From the NCBI GenBank assembly GCA_017304505.1, contig JAFKKQ010000328.1, positions 1 through 10,426 of the forward strand: a stretch of DNA of 10,426 nt, written 5' to 3'. A program made the translations under genes and the position numbers. The first letter of the stretch is position 1. Each line of letters opens with the position of its first letter. Source of the stretch: Hyphomicrobiales bacterium (GTDB lineage: Bacteria; Pseudomonadota; Alphaproteobacteria; Rhizobiales; Xanthobacteraceae). Shown in pieces: positions 1 through 6,546 of this stretch. A model generated the notes under the pieces. That model worked only from the letters and a program-made list of their open reading frames with translations, was not told the DNA's origin and made no database searches.

Positions 1-419
1 GTTGGCCTCTCCTGCCCGGCATCATGGCAGAGCCGGAGATAGCTCTCGTGATCCGGCTGATAGCGGGTGGCGATGTTCATCGCCGCGTTCCAGCGGTTCG
101 CCACCTCGGCGAGATTCGGATAGAGCGCAGCCCGCAGGCTTGAGACGAGGTCCGGTAACGGATAGGCGAAATACTTGTATTCGCCTCGACCGAAGCCGTG
201 ACGGGCCATGATGACCCGGCTGCGGAACAGCGCATCCGCCGCGTAGGCACCGGCAAGCGACGCGCATTCGGCCGCGCTCAGGAGCGGCCCGGTGACCGCG
301 CAGCCATAAGAATCAAGGGTTGAGGCGATTTCCGACCAGTCGAGCGCCGCGACGCGCGACGCAACGGAAACGCCGGCACCCTCGCGCCGTCCTGCATCGG
401 CTGCCTTTGCCATCGGCAT
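1..419 (-). CDS. 2OG-Fe(II) oxygenase family protein, N-terminal part (runs off left edge)
   Basis: This is the N-terminal ~139 residues of a minus-strand protein with no stop before the edge. The translation contains the segments DWSEIASTLDSYGCAV, VIMARHGFGRGEYKYFAYPLP and LYPNLAEVANRWNAAM. I recognise these from a bacterial family annotated as 2OG-Fe(II) oxygenase (COG3826-like), whose members would use 2-oxoglutarate and O2 to oxidise an unknown substrate. The catalytic HxD...H motif of that family lies further C-terminal and is outside the window, so activity cannot be judged. The start at 419 is chosen because a perfect AGGAGG (plus-strand 425-430) sits 5 bases upstream; an in-frame ATG at 458 lacks such support, and a second ATG lies at 413. 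The gene is divergent from the dioxygenase at 579, with a 159-base gap between them. Family assignment rests on remembered motifs; the frame and start are well supported. Confidence 0.75.
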   Translation of the reverse strand, partial: MPMAKAADAGRREGAGVSVASRVAALDWSEIASTLDSYGCAVTGPLLSAAECASLAGAYAADALFRSRVIMARHGFGRGEYKYFAYPLPDLVSSLRAALYPNLAEVANRWNAAMNIATRYQPDHESYLRLCHDAGQERP

Positions 420-578
420 GACGCCCTCCTGGGTGGCCCATCTGTTTCCTGCGATCATGCTGGCAAATCCGACCTGCCGTCACCACCCGAAACCCGCAAA
501 GCGCCGAACCGTTCCGGGCGGCTCGACCCCAACCGGCCAGTCCGGTAGGAATCGGCAACAACGACATCGGGGGAAACG

Positions 579-1487
579 ATGAAAGTCACCGTGCGCGGCG
601 TCCGCAGCGTCGAAATTGAGATGAGCCAACCGGAACGCGCCGCTGAATTTTATGGCACGGTCTGGAACCTGACGGAGGTCGAGCGCGAGAACGGCTCGAT
701 CTGGTTCCGCGGCACCGGGCCTTACCATCACATCCTCGCCATCCATCCCGCGCGCAACGGCGCGGCGGTGCGGCGGCTGACATTCGACGCCGCCGACCGC
801 GATGTGGTGCAGGCGCTGCACAAGGCGGTCGCCACGAGCGGCTGTCCGTGCGAAGCGCCGCACGACATCGACGCGCCGGGAGGCGGCTACGGCTTCGGCT
901 TTGTCGACGGCGAGGGCCGCAACCTCGCCATCGTCTGTGATGTCCGCGACCACGCCGGGCACGCCGACGCACCCGACCGTCCGCGCAAAATCGCACACGT
1001 CAACCTCAACGCCGCGCAACTTGAAAAGACCAACGACTTTCTCGTCGACGTTCTTGGATTTCGCCGGGTCGATCACAGCGGCCCCTTGCACTTCTTCCAT
1101 TGCGATAACCCGGACCATTCGTCGATCGTGACCTGCACCGCGACAACGCCGACGCTCAACCACGTCTCGTTTGAGATGCCCGATCTCGAATCGGTCATGC
1201 GCGGCGGCGGCCGCATGCGCGACAACGGCTATCCGATCGAATGGGGACCGGGCCGGCACGGTTCCGGCAACAACGTGTTCTGCTACTTCGCCGGCCCCGA
1301 AGAATTCCCCATCGAATACACCGCCGAAGTGTTGCAGATCGACGACACGTACGAATTCCACGGCCCCGACTATTGGAAGTGGCCGCCGGGCCGGCTCGAC
1401 CGCTGGGGCATCACTCCGCCACACACCGCGCGCTGGAAGCGCATCCAGGACATGGTTCGGTTCACGCCGGGCCAGCACCGCCTATGA
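579..1487 (+). CDS. VOC-family type I extradiol (catechol 2,3-) dioxygenase-like protein
   Basis: This 302-residue protein has two vicinal-oxygen-chelate modules, roughly residues 5-120 and 135-260, the usual size for two-domain extradiol dioxygenases. Such enzymes use Fe(II) or Mn(II) to open catecholic rings next to the hydroxyls. The expected metal ligands are present in the second module: H140 (IAHVNL), H195 (LNHVSFE) and E246 (FPIEYT). The second-shell residues are also there: H180, H227 and Y236. Their spacing to the ligands (15, 19 and 10 residues) matches biphenyl-diol dioxygenase BphC (H195/H210, H241/E260, Y250/E260 in BphC numbering). The N-terminal module lacks ligands, as in BphC. 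A GGGGGA at 569-574 precedes the ATG. The stop overlaps the next start (ATGA), so the downstream oxidoreductase is probably translationally coupled. The substrate is unknown; a degradation step for an aromatic compound is inference. Confidence 0.85.
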   Translation: MKVTVRGVRSVEIEMSQPERAAEFYGTVWNLTEVERENGSIWFRGTGPYHHILAIHPARNGAAVRRLTFDAADRDVVQALHKAVATSGCPCEAPHDIDAPGGGYGFGFVDGEGRNLAIVCDVRDHAGHADAPDRPRKIAHVNLNAAQLEKTNDFLVDVLGFRRVDHSGPLHFFHCDNPDHSSIVTCTATTPTLNHVSFEMPDLESVMRGGGRMRDNGYPIEWGPGRHGSGNNVFCYFAGPEEFPIEYTAEVLQIDDTYEFHGPDYWKWPPGRLDRWGITPPHTARWKRIQDMVRFTPGQHRL

Positions 1488-2479
1488 AAGCGATACAGAT
1501 CGTTCGCACCGGCGACCCTGATGTGCTGCGGCCCGTCGAGATGGACACGCCCTCGCCCGGCCCGGGCGAGGTGCTGGTGAAGGCCGACGCGATCGGGGTG
1601 AACTATTTCGATACCCTGATCCGCACCGGCCGCTATCGCTGGATGCCGAAGCTGCCGTTCGTGCCGGGCAACGAGATGAGCGGCCGTGTCGAGGCGCTGG
1701 GTCCGGGCGTGCGCAGCCTCGCAACGGGACAGCGGGTGTTCGTGGCCGGCTACGAGATCGGCAATCGCGGCGGGCTTTATGCCGAATACGCCGCCGTGCC
1801 GGAGGCAGCCGCATGGCCGCTGCCCGACGCGTTGGACGCGGAAGAAGCCACCACCCTCACCAATTATCAACTGGCCTGGATCCTGCTGCACCACGCCGCA
1901 CGCGGCATAGAACCGAAGACGGTAGTGGTGCATGGCGCGTCGGGCGGCGTGGGCAGCGCACTGATCGACGTGGCTCGCGCCGCCGGCGCGACGGTCATCG
2001 GTGTTGCCGGCTCCGCGGAGAAATGCGCATTTGTCCATGCCCGGGGCGCCGCGCATGCGCTCGACCACCGGACGGAGCCTATTGCCGAGCGCGTGCTCGC
2101 CCTCACCGGCGGACGCGGCGCCGACATCGTGTTCGACCACATCGCCGGCCGCAGCCTCATCGAAAGCGTCAAGATGGCCGCGCCGCTCGGCCTGGTCGTG
2201 TCCTATGCGGCGCTTGGCGGCATGCCCGACACCGATCTGTTTGCGGCAATGCGCGGCAATATCGAGAAGAGTCCGGCCGTGCGCTGCTTCACCATGCACA
2301 CCTACGATCACATGGAGAAGCCGCGCCGCGAGGCCATGAGGCGGGTCATCGAACTGCTCACTGGCGGCGGCACGATCCGGCCTGCGATCGCAGCGCGCTT
2401 TCCGCTGGCCGAAGCTCATCGTGCGCACAGCCTGATCGAACAGCGCAGCGCGATGGGAAAGATCGTCTTGAAGCCGTAG
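1484..2479 (+). CDS. Zinc-independent quinone oxidoreductase-like MDR protein (NADPH-dependent)
   Basis: This 331-residue protein belongs to the medium-chain dehydrogenase/reductase superfamily, quinone oxidoreductase (QOR/zeta-crystallin) branch. It is cytoplasmic and soluble. The N-terminal GroES-like domain (about 1-120) has the QOR-type GVNYFDTLIRTGRY and PFVPGNEMSGRV segments. It lacks the GHE and four-cysteine motifs of zinc alcohol dehydrogenases, so no zinc is expected. A Rossmann domain follows, with the nucleotide-binding loop GASGGVG at 151-157. The C-terminus ends in the family's typical AHRAHSLIEQ...GKIVLKP. The likely reaction is NADPH-dependent reduction of a quinone or an alpha,beta-unsaturated carbonyl. 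The start at 1484 overlaps the dioxygenase stop by 4 bases; a longer reading starting at 1241 would run through that gene in another frame and is rejected. The pairing suggests a shared catabolic or detoxification route, but the substrate cannot be told from sequence. Confidence 0.9.
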   Translation: MKAIQIVRTGDPDVLRPVEMDTPSPGPGEVLVKADAIGVNYFDTLIRTGRYRWMPKLPFVPGNEMSGRVEALGPGVRSLATGQRVFVAGYEIGNRGGLYAEYAAVPEAAAWPLPDALDAEEATTLTNYQLAWILLHHAARGIEPKTVVVHGASGGVGSALIDVARAAGATVIGVAGSAEKCAFVHARGAAHALDHRTEPIAERVLALTGGRGADIVFDHIAGRSLIESVKMAAPLGLVVSYAALGGMPDTDLFAAMRGNIEKSPAVRCFTMHTYDHMEKPRREAMRRVIELLTGGGTIRPAIAARFPLAEAHRAHSLIEQRSAMGKIVLKP

Positions 2480-2506
2480 CCGACCGCATCCTGTGCTGGA
2501 CTCCTC

Positions 2507-2535
2507 GCGGAAATCGGGTGTCGCGTCCTTTCCGC
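2507..2535 (+). terminator. Possible weak hairpin after the oxidoreductase gene
   Basis: A perfect 7-base inverted repeat, GCGGAAA (2507-2513) and TTTCCGC (2529-2535), surrounds a 15-base loop, 28 bases past the oxidoreductase stop. Only a short CTTTG follows, not a real T-run. This could be a poor intrinsic terminator or a chance structure in the 87-base gap before the transporter gene. Confidence 0.25.
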
Positions 2536-2566
2536 CTTTGTCACGCTGGTCGCGACAGAGGCATCG

Positions 2567-3496
2567 ATGACAAAGCGACACACTATGCTCGGACCCAGTC
2601 TGGTCCTGCTGTTCTGCTTGTCGCAGGCGTTCCGCGACGTCTACTTCGGCAACGTGTTCCAGAGCGTCGATTTCTTCGCCGTCATCCTGCTGGCCTTTAC
2701 GGCCTCCACACTTCTTTTCACCGCGATTCCCTTGCTGCGCGACCGGTCAGCCTTCGCCAAACTATGCGGGCATGGCCGCACTGTCCTGATGATGAACGTC
2801 ACCACGGCGCTGGCCTGGAGCTGTTACTTCTTCGCGCTGAGCCGCATCGAACCGTCGGCCGTCAACACGTTGCATAGCGGCATGGCGCCGCTCACGGTGG
2901 TCGTTCTGGGCCTGTTCGGTATCCGCCTCGCCCAGACCAAGAGCATCGGTTGGCAAGAAGGCATCGGATATTCGGGGATCGCGGCTGCCCTCGTCGCGCT
3001 GGCCTGGGTCGTGCTCTCGGATCGTTCCAGCCTGACAACCAGCGACGGACCGTTCGCGCTTCTCGGACTTGTCGCGCTGACGATCAGCGGGACCTCGATC
3101 ACGATCAGCCTGCTCTACAGCAAGAGGCTTCACGACCACGGCGTGAGCGCTGAAATCGGGACCTCGATGCGCTATTTCCTGCTGATCCTGATCGCAGCCG
3201 GCGTCGTCTGGTACAAGGGCGGGCTTATCGGCGTTCCCACGGTCGGCGATGCCGCCGTGCTTACGGGGCTTGCCACCGTTCTGGTCATCCTGCCGCTCTA
3301 CGCGCTCCAAGTCGGCATCGCCCTGACCTCGACCTTGACCGCCAACGTGTTGCGGTCGCTCGGGCCGGTGTTCGTCTTTGCCATGCAGCAGATCGACGGG
3401 CGGTTAGCCTATTCCACGCCGACACTTGTTTGTATTGTGGCTTATTCGGCCGCCGCTATCGTCAGCAACCTCGCCCGCGCCCGGGCGAAGGGCTAA
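2567..3496 (+). CDS. EamA-family (DMT superfamily) membrane transporter
   Basis: This 309-residue integral membrane protein has about ten hydrophobic segments, near residues 8-22, 35-56, 72-91, 100-120, 132-150, 162-183, 202-216, 228-248, 255-273 and 284-302. They form two EamA repeats (about 10-150 and 163-302), the standard length and layout of the drug/metabolite transporter superfamily. The segment ALSRIEPSAVNTLHSGMAPL closely resembles the TM3-TM4 region of EamA exporters. The family exports amino acids, metabolites or drugs across the inner membrane; the substrate here is unknown. AGAGG at 2557-2561 lies 5 bases before the chosen ATG; an internal ATG at 2585 is a weaker alternative. The gene lies 87 bases after the oxidoreductase in the same direction, so it may or may not be co-transcribed. 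It converges on cheR with a 24-base gap in which I see no clear terminator. Confidence 0.88.
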   Translation: MTKRHTMLGPSLVLLFCLSQAFRDVYFGNVFQSVDFFAVILLAFTASTLLFTAIPLLRDRSAFAKLCGHGRTVLMMNVTTALAWSCYFFALSRIEPSAVNTLHSGMAPLTVVVLGLFGIRLAQTKSIGWQEGIGYSGIAAALVALAWVVLSDRSSLTTSDGPFALLGLVALTISGTSITISLLYSKRLHDHGVSAEIGTSMRYFLLILIAAGVVWYKGGLIGVPTVGDAAVLTGLATVLVILPLYALQVGIALTSTLTANVLRSLGPVFVFAMQQIDGRLAYSTPTLVCIVAYSAAAIVSNLARARAKG

Positions 3497-3520
3497 AGCG
3501 CGAACCGCCGCAAACGTCGG

Positions 3521-4405
3521 TCAGTCTGCAGCCACAACAGCCGCATCCGCGCGCACAGGGCTGAAGGGTATGACGTTGCCTTCGGGCTCGACACCATCCG
3601 GCTGTCGATAAAGGCCGCGTTTGTCGGCAACCGGCCTGAAACGCTTGGTCAGACCCATGACGGTTTCCGCTCCGCCGAGCACAAGATAGCCGTCGCGCTC
3701 GGTCACGTCGGCGATGCGTTCGAGCACATCGATCTTGGTCGCCTGGTCGAAATAGATCAGTACGTTGCGGCAGAACACCAGGTCGAATTTTCCGAGATGC
3801 GAAAAATCATTCAGCAGGTTCAGCGGCGCGAACTTCACCATGCCGCGGATTTCCGGCGCGATCTGCCACGCCTCTCCAACCTGGGAGAAGTACTTGATCA
3901 GCATCATCACCGACAGGCCGCGTTGAACCTCAAACTGGCTGTAGATACCGCTTTTGGCCCTCGCCAGAACCTCGGTAGAAAGGTCGGTTGCAACGATCTC
4001 AATGCGCCAGCCCCTCAGTTCCTTGCCCATTTCCTTCAGGCACATGGCGAGCGTATACGGCTCCTGGCCGGTGGCGGCGGCAGCGCACCAGATGCGGATG
4101 CGCCGGCTCGCGGCCCGGGCGGCCAGCAACGCCGGCATGATGGTGTCGCGGAAATGGTCGAAGGGCACCTTATCGCGGAAGAAAAGCGATTCGTTTGTCG
4201 TCATAGCCTCGACGACCTCGACCGTGAGCCGCTCCGCGTCGGGCGCCCGCAGTCTTGCGACAAGGCCGGTGAGATTGGATAAGCCCGCCTTGCGCGCAAC
4301 CGGCAAAAGCCGGCTTTCCACCAAGTAATGCTTCTCCGCCGATAGCACGAGACCGGAACGCGCCTTGAGCAGCTTACGCAAATACTCGTAGTCGCTCGGC
4401 GTCAT
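3521..4405 (-). CDS. cheR: CheR, chemoreceptor glutamate O-methyltransferase
   Basis: This 294-residue protein has the standard CheR length. It transfers a methyl group from S-adenosylmethionine to receptor glutamates during adaptation, acting at the cytoplasmic face of receptor arrays. An all-alpha N-terminal domain (about 1-80) ends in the family motif TTNESLFFR (69-77). The methyltransferase domain has the SAM loop AAAATGQEPY (108-117), where an Ala replaces the more usual Ser/Cys, then VATDLS (138-143) and FDLVFCRNVLIYF (207-219). The start at 4405 gives a 4-base ATGA overlap with the cheB stop, implying translational coupling; the open frame extends upstream but only inside cheB. This is the last gene of the che operon. 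The C-terminal ~25 residues are a nonconserved tail. No TPR extension is present. Confidence 0.96.
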   Translation of the reverse strand: MTPSDYEYLRKLLKARSGLVLSAEKHYLVESRLLPVARKAGLSNLTGLVARLRAPDAERLTVEVVEAMTTNESLFFRDKVPFDHFRDTIMPALLAARAASRRIRIWCAAAATGQEPYTLAMCLKEMGKELRGWRIEIVATDLSTEVLARAKSGIYSQFEVQRGLSVMMLIKYFSQVGEAWQIAPEIRGMVKFAPLNLLNDFSHLGKFDLVFCRNVLIYFDQATKIDVLERIADVTERDGYLVLGGAETVMGLTKRFRPVADKRGLYRQPDGVEPEGNVIPFSPVRADAAVVAAD

Positions 4406-5556
4406 GAGATAGCCCCGAGAAACATGCGGGCGATGCGGGGCGCGATCTGCACGAGCGGCGCAACGGCGGAGCAGACGCCGGCTGAAACAGCCGAGCCCGG
4501 CATGCCCCAGACCGCACTGGTCGCCTCGTCCTGAGCGATCACACTGCCGCCGCCGGCGACGATCCTGGCGGCTCCCGCCGTGCCGTCGATCCCCATGCCC
4601 GTCAGGATCAGGGCGAGGTTCCAAGAGCCCCACACTTCGGAGGCCGAAGAAAACAGCGGGTCGACCGCGGGCTTGCAGAAGTGCACCGGAGGCCCGTCAT
4701 CCAGCACGATGACGGCACCCCGGCCTTGCCGGGCGACTGTCATATGCTTGCCACCCGGCGCCAGATAGATGGCGCCGGCCACAACCGGCTCGCCGTTCAC
4801 GGCTTCATGCACAGGCCGCTCCCCTGCTCGCGTCAGGTGCTCGGCCAGGATGGTGGTGAATGTCGCCGGCATGTGCTGCGTGATCAGGATCGGCGCGGCA
4901 TCGGCAACGGCGTTCAGGCGCGGCACCAGCCTGGTCAGCACCTGCGGCCCGCCAGTCGACGCACCGATCAGCAGCACCCGCGGCGGCACCACGGAGAATG
5001 GCCGCAGCTTGAACGCGCCCCGCGCGGAATCCGCCGGAACGGACCGACGCGTGACCGACATGGCGGTTCGCCGCGCATAAGACGGCAATGGTTGCCGACG
5101 GCGGCGTGATCCAAGCGCGCGGATTTTCTCGACTAGCTCGCGCTGAAACGATACGGAAGTGATCATTCCGCCTTCGGCCGCAGGCTTCGGAATATAATCG
5201 GCCGCGCCAAGAGCGAGCGCCTTGAGCGTCACTTCCGCATGGTCGCGCGTCAACGCGGACGCCATGATCACCACGAGATCGCGTCGGCGCGCCAACAGTC
5301 TCGGCAGCGTCGAAATACCGTCGAGTTCGGGCATTTCGATATCAAGCACCACGACGTCCGGATCGGCTTCATCGAGACGTTCGATGGCCTCGGCACCGTT
5401 GCGCAGAGAGGCCGCAAGCTTGAGGCCCGGGGCTTCCTCGATCCATCTTGACAATAGACTGCGGACGATAACGGCGTCGTCGACCACCATGACGCGGATG
5501 TCGTCGGGCGCCGGAGCAACTGACGCGCCACGCGACGTATGAACAACGGTACTCAT
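4402..5556 (-). CDS. cheB: CheB, receptor methylesterase/deamidase with receiver domain
   Basis: This 384-residue protein removes methyl groups from receptors (and deamidates glutamines) when phosphorylated by CheA. The receiver domain (about 20-130) has D26/D27, the phospho-acceptor D72 in LDIEMPELDG, S100 and K124 (YIPKP). A basic linker (about 145-190) leads to the CheB_methylest domain with the triad S200 (GASTGG), H228 (QHMP) and D324 (GMGIDGT). The spacings of 28 and 96 residues are close to those of E. coli CheB. The ATG at 5556 has a poor ribosome-binding site. An in-frame TTG at 5637 is preceded by GGAGG (plus-strand 5641-5645) 4 bases away, and would add 27 residues (SRHRWLDRG...) that look unlike CheB. 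I keep the ATG because the remaining N-terminus has normal length. The gene overlaps cheR by 4 bases. Confidence 0.95.
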   Translation of the reverse strand: MSTVVHTSRGASVAPAPDDIRVMVVDDAVIVRSLLSRWIEEAPGLKLAASLRNGAEAIERLDEADPDVVVLDIEMPELDGISTLPRLLARRRDLVVIMASALTRDHAEVTLKALALGAADYIPKPAAEGGMITSVSFQRELVEKIRALGSRRRRQPLPSYARRTAMSVTRRSVPADSARGAFKLRPFSVVPPRVLLIGASTGGPQVLTRLVPRLNAVADAAPILITQHMPATFTTILAEHLTRAGERPVHEAVNGEPVVAGAIYLAPGGKHMTVARQGRGAVIVLDDGPPVHFCKPAVDPLFSSASEVWGSWNLALILTGMGIDGTAGAARIVAGGGSVIAQDEATSAVWGMPGSAVSAGVCSAVAPLVQIAPRIARMFLGAIS

Positions 5557-5590
5557 TGCGACGCGGTGATTCCCAAACGCTGCCACGAAC

Positions 5591-5617
5591 GGATCGGTGA
5601 AAGGATCGCCCCGATCC
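5591..5617 (-). repeat. Inverted repeat in the cheY-cheB gap
   Basis: GGATCGG (5591-5597) and CCGATCC (5611-5617) are perfect 7-base complements. In the mRNA sense (minus strand), the same stretch can instead form a tight hairpin GGATCG-GGG-CGATCC followed by TTTC. It lies in the 103 bases between the cheY stop and the favoured cheB ATG, or inside the coding sequence if cheB starts at the TTG at 5637. A role in tuning cheB expression or mRNA ends is possible, but unproven. Confidence 0.35.
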
Positions 5618-5659
5618 AGCCATCGGTGCCGGCTCAAACGGCCTCCAAAAATGATCCGA

Positions 5660-6025
5660 CTAGATCAATCCGACTTCCTGGAATTTTGCCTCGACGATTT
5701 CCTTGTCGAACGGCTTCATGATGTACTCATTGGCCCCGGCATGGAGCGCGCGTGCAATGTGCGCGACGTCGTTCTCGGTGGTGCAGAACACCACCTTCGG
5801 ACGATCGCCGCCCGGCAGCCGGCGCAGCGCTTTGAGGAACTCGTATCCATCCATCTTTGGCATGTTCCAATCGAGCAGGATCGCGTCGGGAAGCTCGCGC
5901 CGGCACGCAACCAGCGCATCCTCGCCGTCCTCCGCCTCGACGATCTTGAACTCCATGCCTTCCAAAATACGGCGAGCCACCTTGCGGATGACGCTCGAGT
6001 CGTCGACGACCATGCATAGTTTCAT
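5660..6025 (-). CDS. cheY: CheY, single-domain chemotaxis response regulator
   Basis: This 121-residue stand-alone receiver domain has every catalytic position: the acidic pocket D8/D9 (MVVDDSS), phospho-acceptor D52 in LLDWNMPKMDG, T82/T83 (FCTTEN) and K104 (YIMKPF). Phosphorylated by CheA, it would bind the flagellar switch or act as a phosphate sink; with no output domain, protein-protein signalling is expected. The DWNMPxMDG signature is the usual one for alphaproteobacterial CheY proteins encoded in che operons. The start at 6025 is set by GGAGGA (plus-strand 6034-6039) 8 bases upstream and by the receiver fold beginning directly at MKLCMVV; a longer reading from 6115 would run into cheW. 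It sits 43 bases after cheW. No cheZ is nearby, so dephosphorylation may rely on CheY itself or on the CheA receiver. Confidence 0.95.
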   Translation of the reverse strand: MKLCMVVDDSSVIRKVARRILEGMEFKIVEAEDGEDALVACRRELPDAILLDWNMPKMDGYEFLKALRRLPGGDRPKVVFCTTENDVAHIARALHAGANEYIMKPFDKEIVEAKFQEVGLI

Positions 6026-6068
6026 ATTATCGTTCCTCCACAACCCTTCTGATACGCTTTGCCGCGCG

Positions 6069-6539
6069 TTACGCGGCGATGGCACCATTCTTGATGTCCA
6101 GCACACGATCGACATTGAGCACGATCAGCAATTGCCCCTCCAACCGATACACGCCGTCGGCAACACGCGACAGCCGCGAATCGAGATTGGCCGGTTTGCC
6201 TTCGCAGTCGCTATCGTGGAGCGCAATCACTTCGCCGACCGAATCGACCAGCAGTCCGTAAGACTCGCCTCTCCATTCGATCCCGACGGCCATCGCCTGC
6301 GTTCCCGGCTCGCTTGACGCAAAATCGAGGCACGAGCGCATATCGATCGACGTGACGACGCGCCCACGCAGATTGAGAATGCCGGCAACCTCCGGCGGCG
6401 CGAGCGGCACGCGCGTCAGACGGTCCGGCACGAAGACGTCTTGGACGCGCGAGATCGGCAGCCCGAACAAATGGTCGCCGACCGTCACCGTGACGTATTC
6501 GGTCGCAAGCTGCTCGCTGCTGTTCGCCGTTGTTGTCAT
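6069..6539 (-). CDS. cheW: CheW, chemotaxis scaffold/coupling protein
   Basis: This 156-residue protein is a single CheW domain (about 12-150) of usual length. It has no catalytic activity; it bridges chemoreceptors and the CheA P5 domain in membrane-associated arrays. The family landmarks are present: EYVTVTVGDHLFGLPISRVQDV (14-35) as the first beta strands, GILNLRGRVV (53-62) with the conserved NLRG receptor/kinase contact, and YGLLVDSVGEV (94-104). The start at 6539 lies 7 bases past the cheA stop, with AGGGA (plus-strand 6544-6548) overlapping that stop codon, so translation is probably coupled to cheA. A longer reading from 6593 would overlap cheA and lacks support. The leading residues 1-12 (Thr/Ser rich) are variable in the family. 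Confidence 0.95.
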   Translation of the reverse strand: MTTTANSSEQLATEYVTVTVGDHLFGLPISRVQDVFVPDRLTRVPLAPPEVAGILNLRGRVVTSIDMRSCLDFASSEPGTQAMAVGIEWRGESYGLLVDSVGEVIALHDSDCEGKPANLDSRLSRVADGVYRLEGQLLIVLNVDRVLDIKNGAIAA

Positions 6540-6546
6540 TGTATCC

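Noticed and set aside
532..546. Inverted repeat ACCGG-N5-CCGGT in the gap between the oxygenase and dioxygenase genes, considered as an operator.
   Set aside because: It is short, made of GC-rich words that are common here, and no regulator gene lies adjacent. It is too weak to call.
480..1478. A 332-codon minus-strand open frame opposite the dioxygenase gene.
   Set aside because: The plus-strand product has intact metal ligands and conserved spacing. The minus frame shows no family motif and is a codon-bias shadow.
1370..2581. A 403-codon minus-strand open frame opposite the quinone oxidoreductase gene.
   Set aside because: It is a composition-driven shadow rich in His, Arg and Gly. The plus strand encodes a complete MDR protein with GASGGVG.
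1813..2877. A 354-codon plus-strand open frame spanning the oxidoreductase end and the transporter start.
   Set aside because: It is very Arg-rich, out of frame with both recognised genes, and has no domain signal.
3497..3520. Possible bidirectional terminator between the converging transporter and cheR genes.
   Set aside because: The 24 bases contain no stable stem and no T-run.
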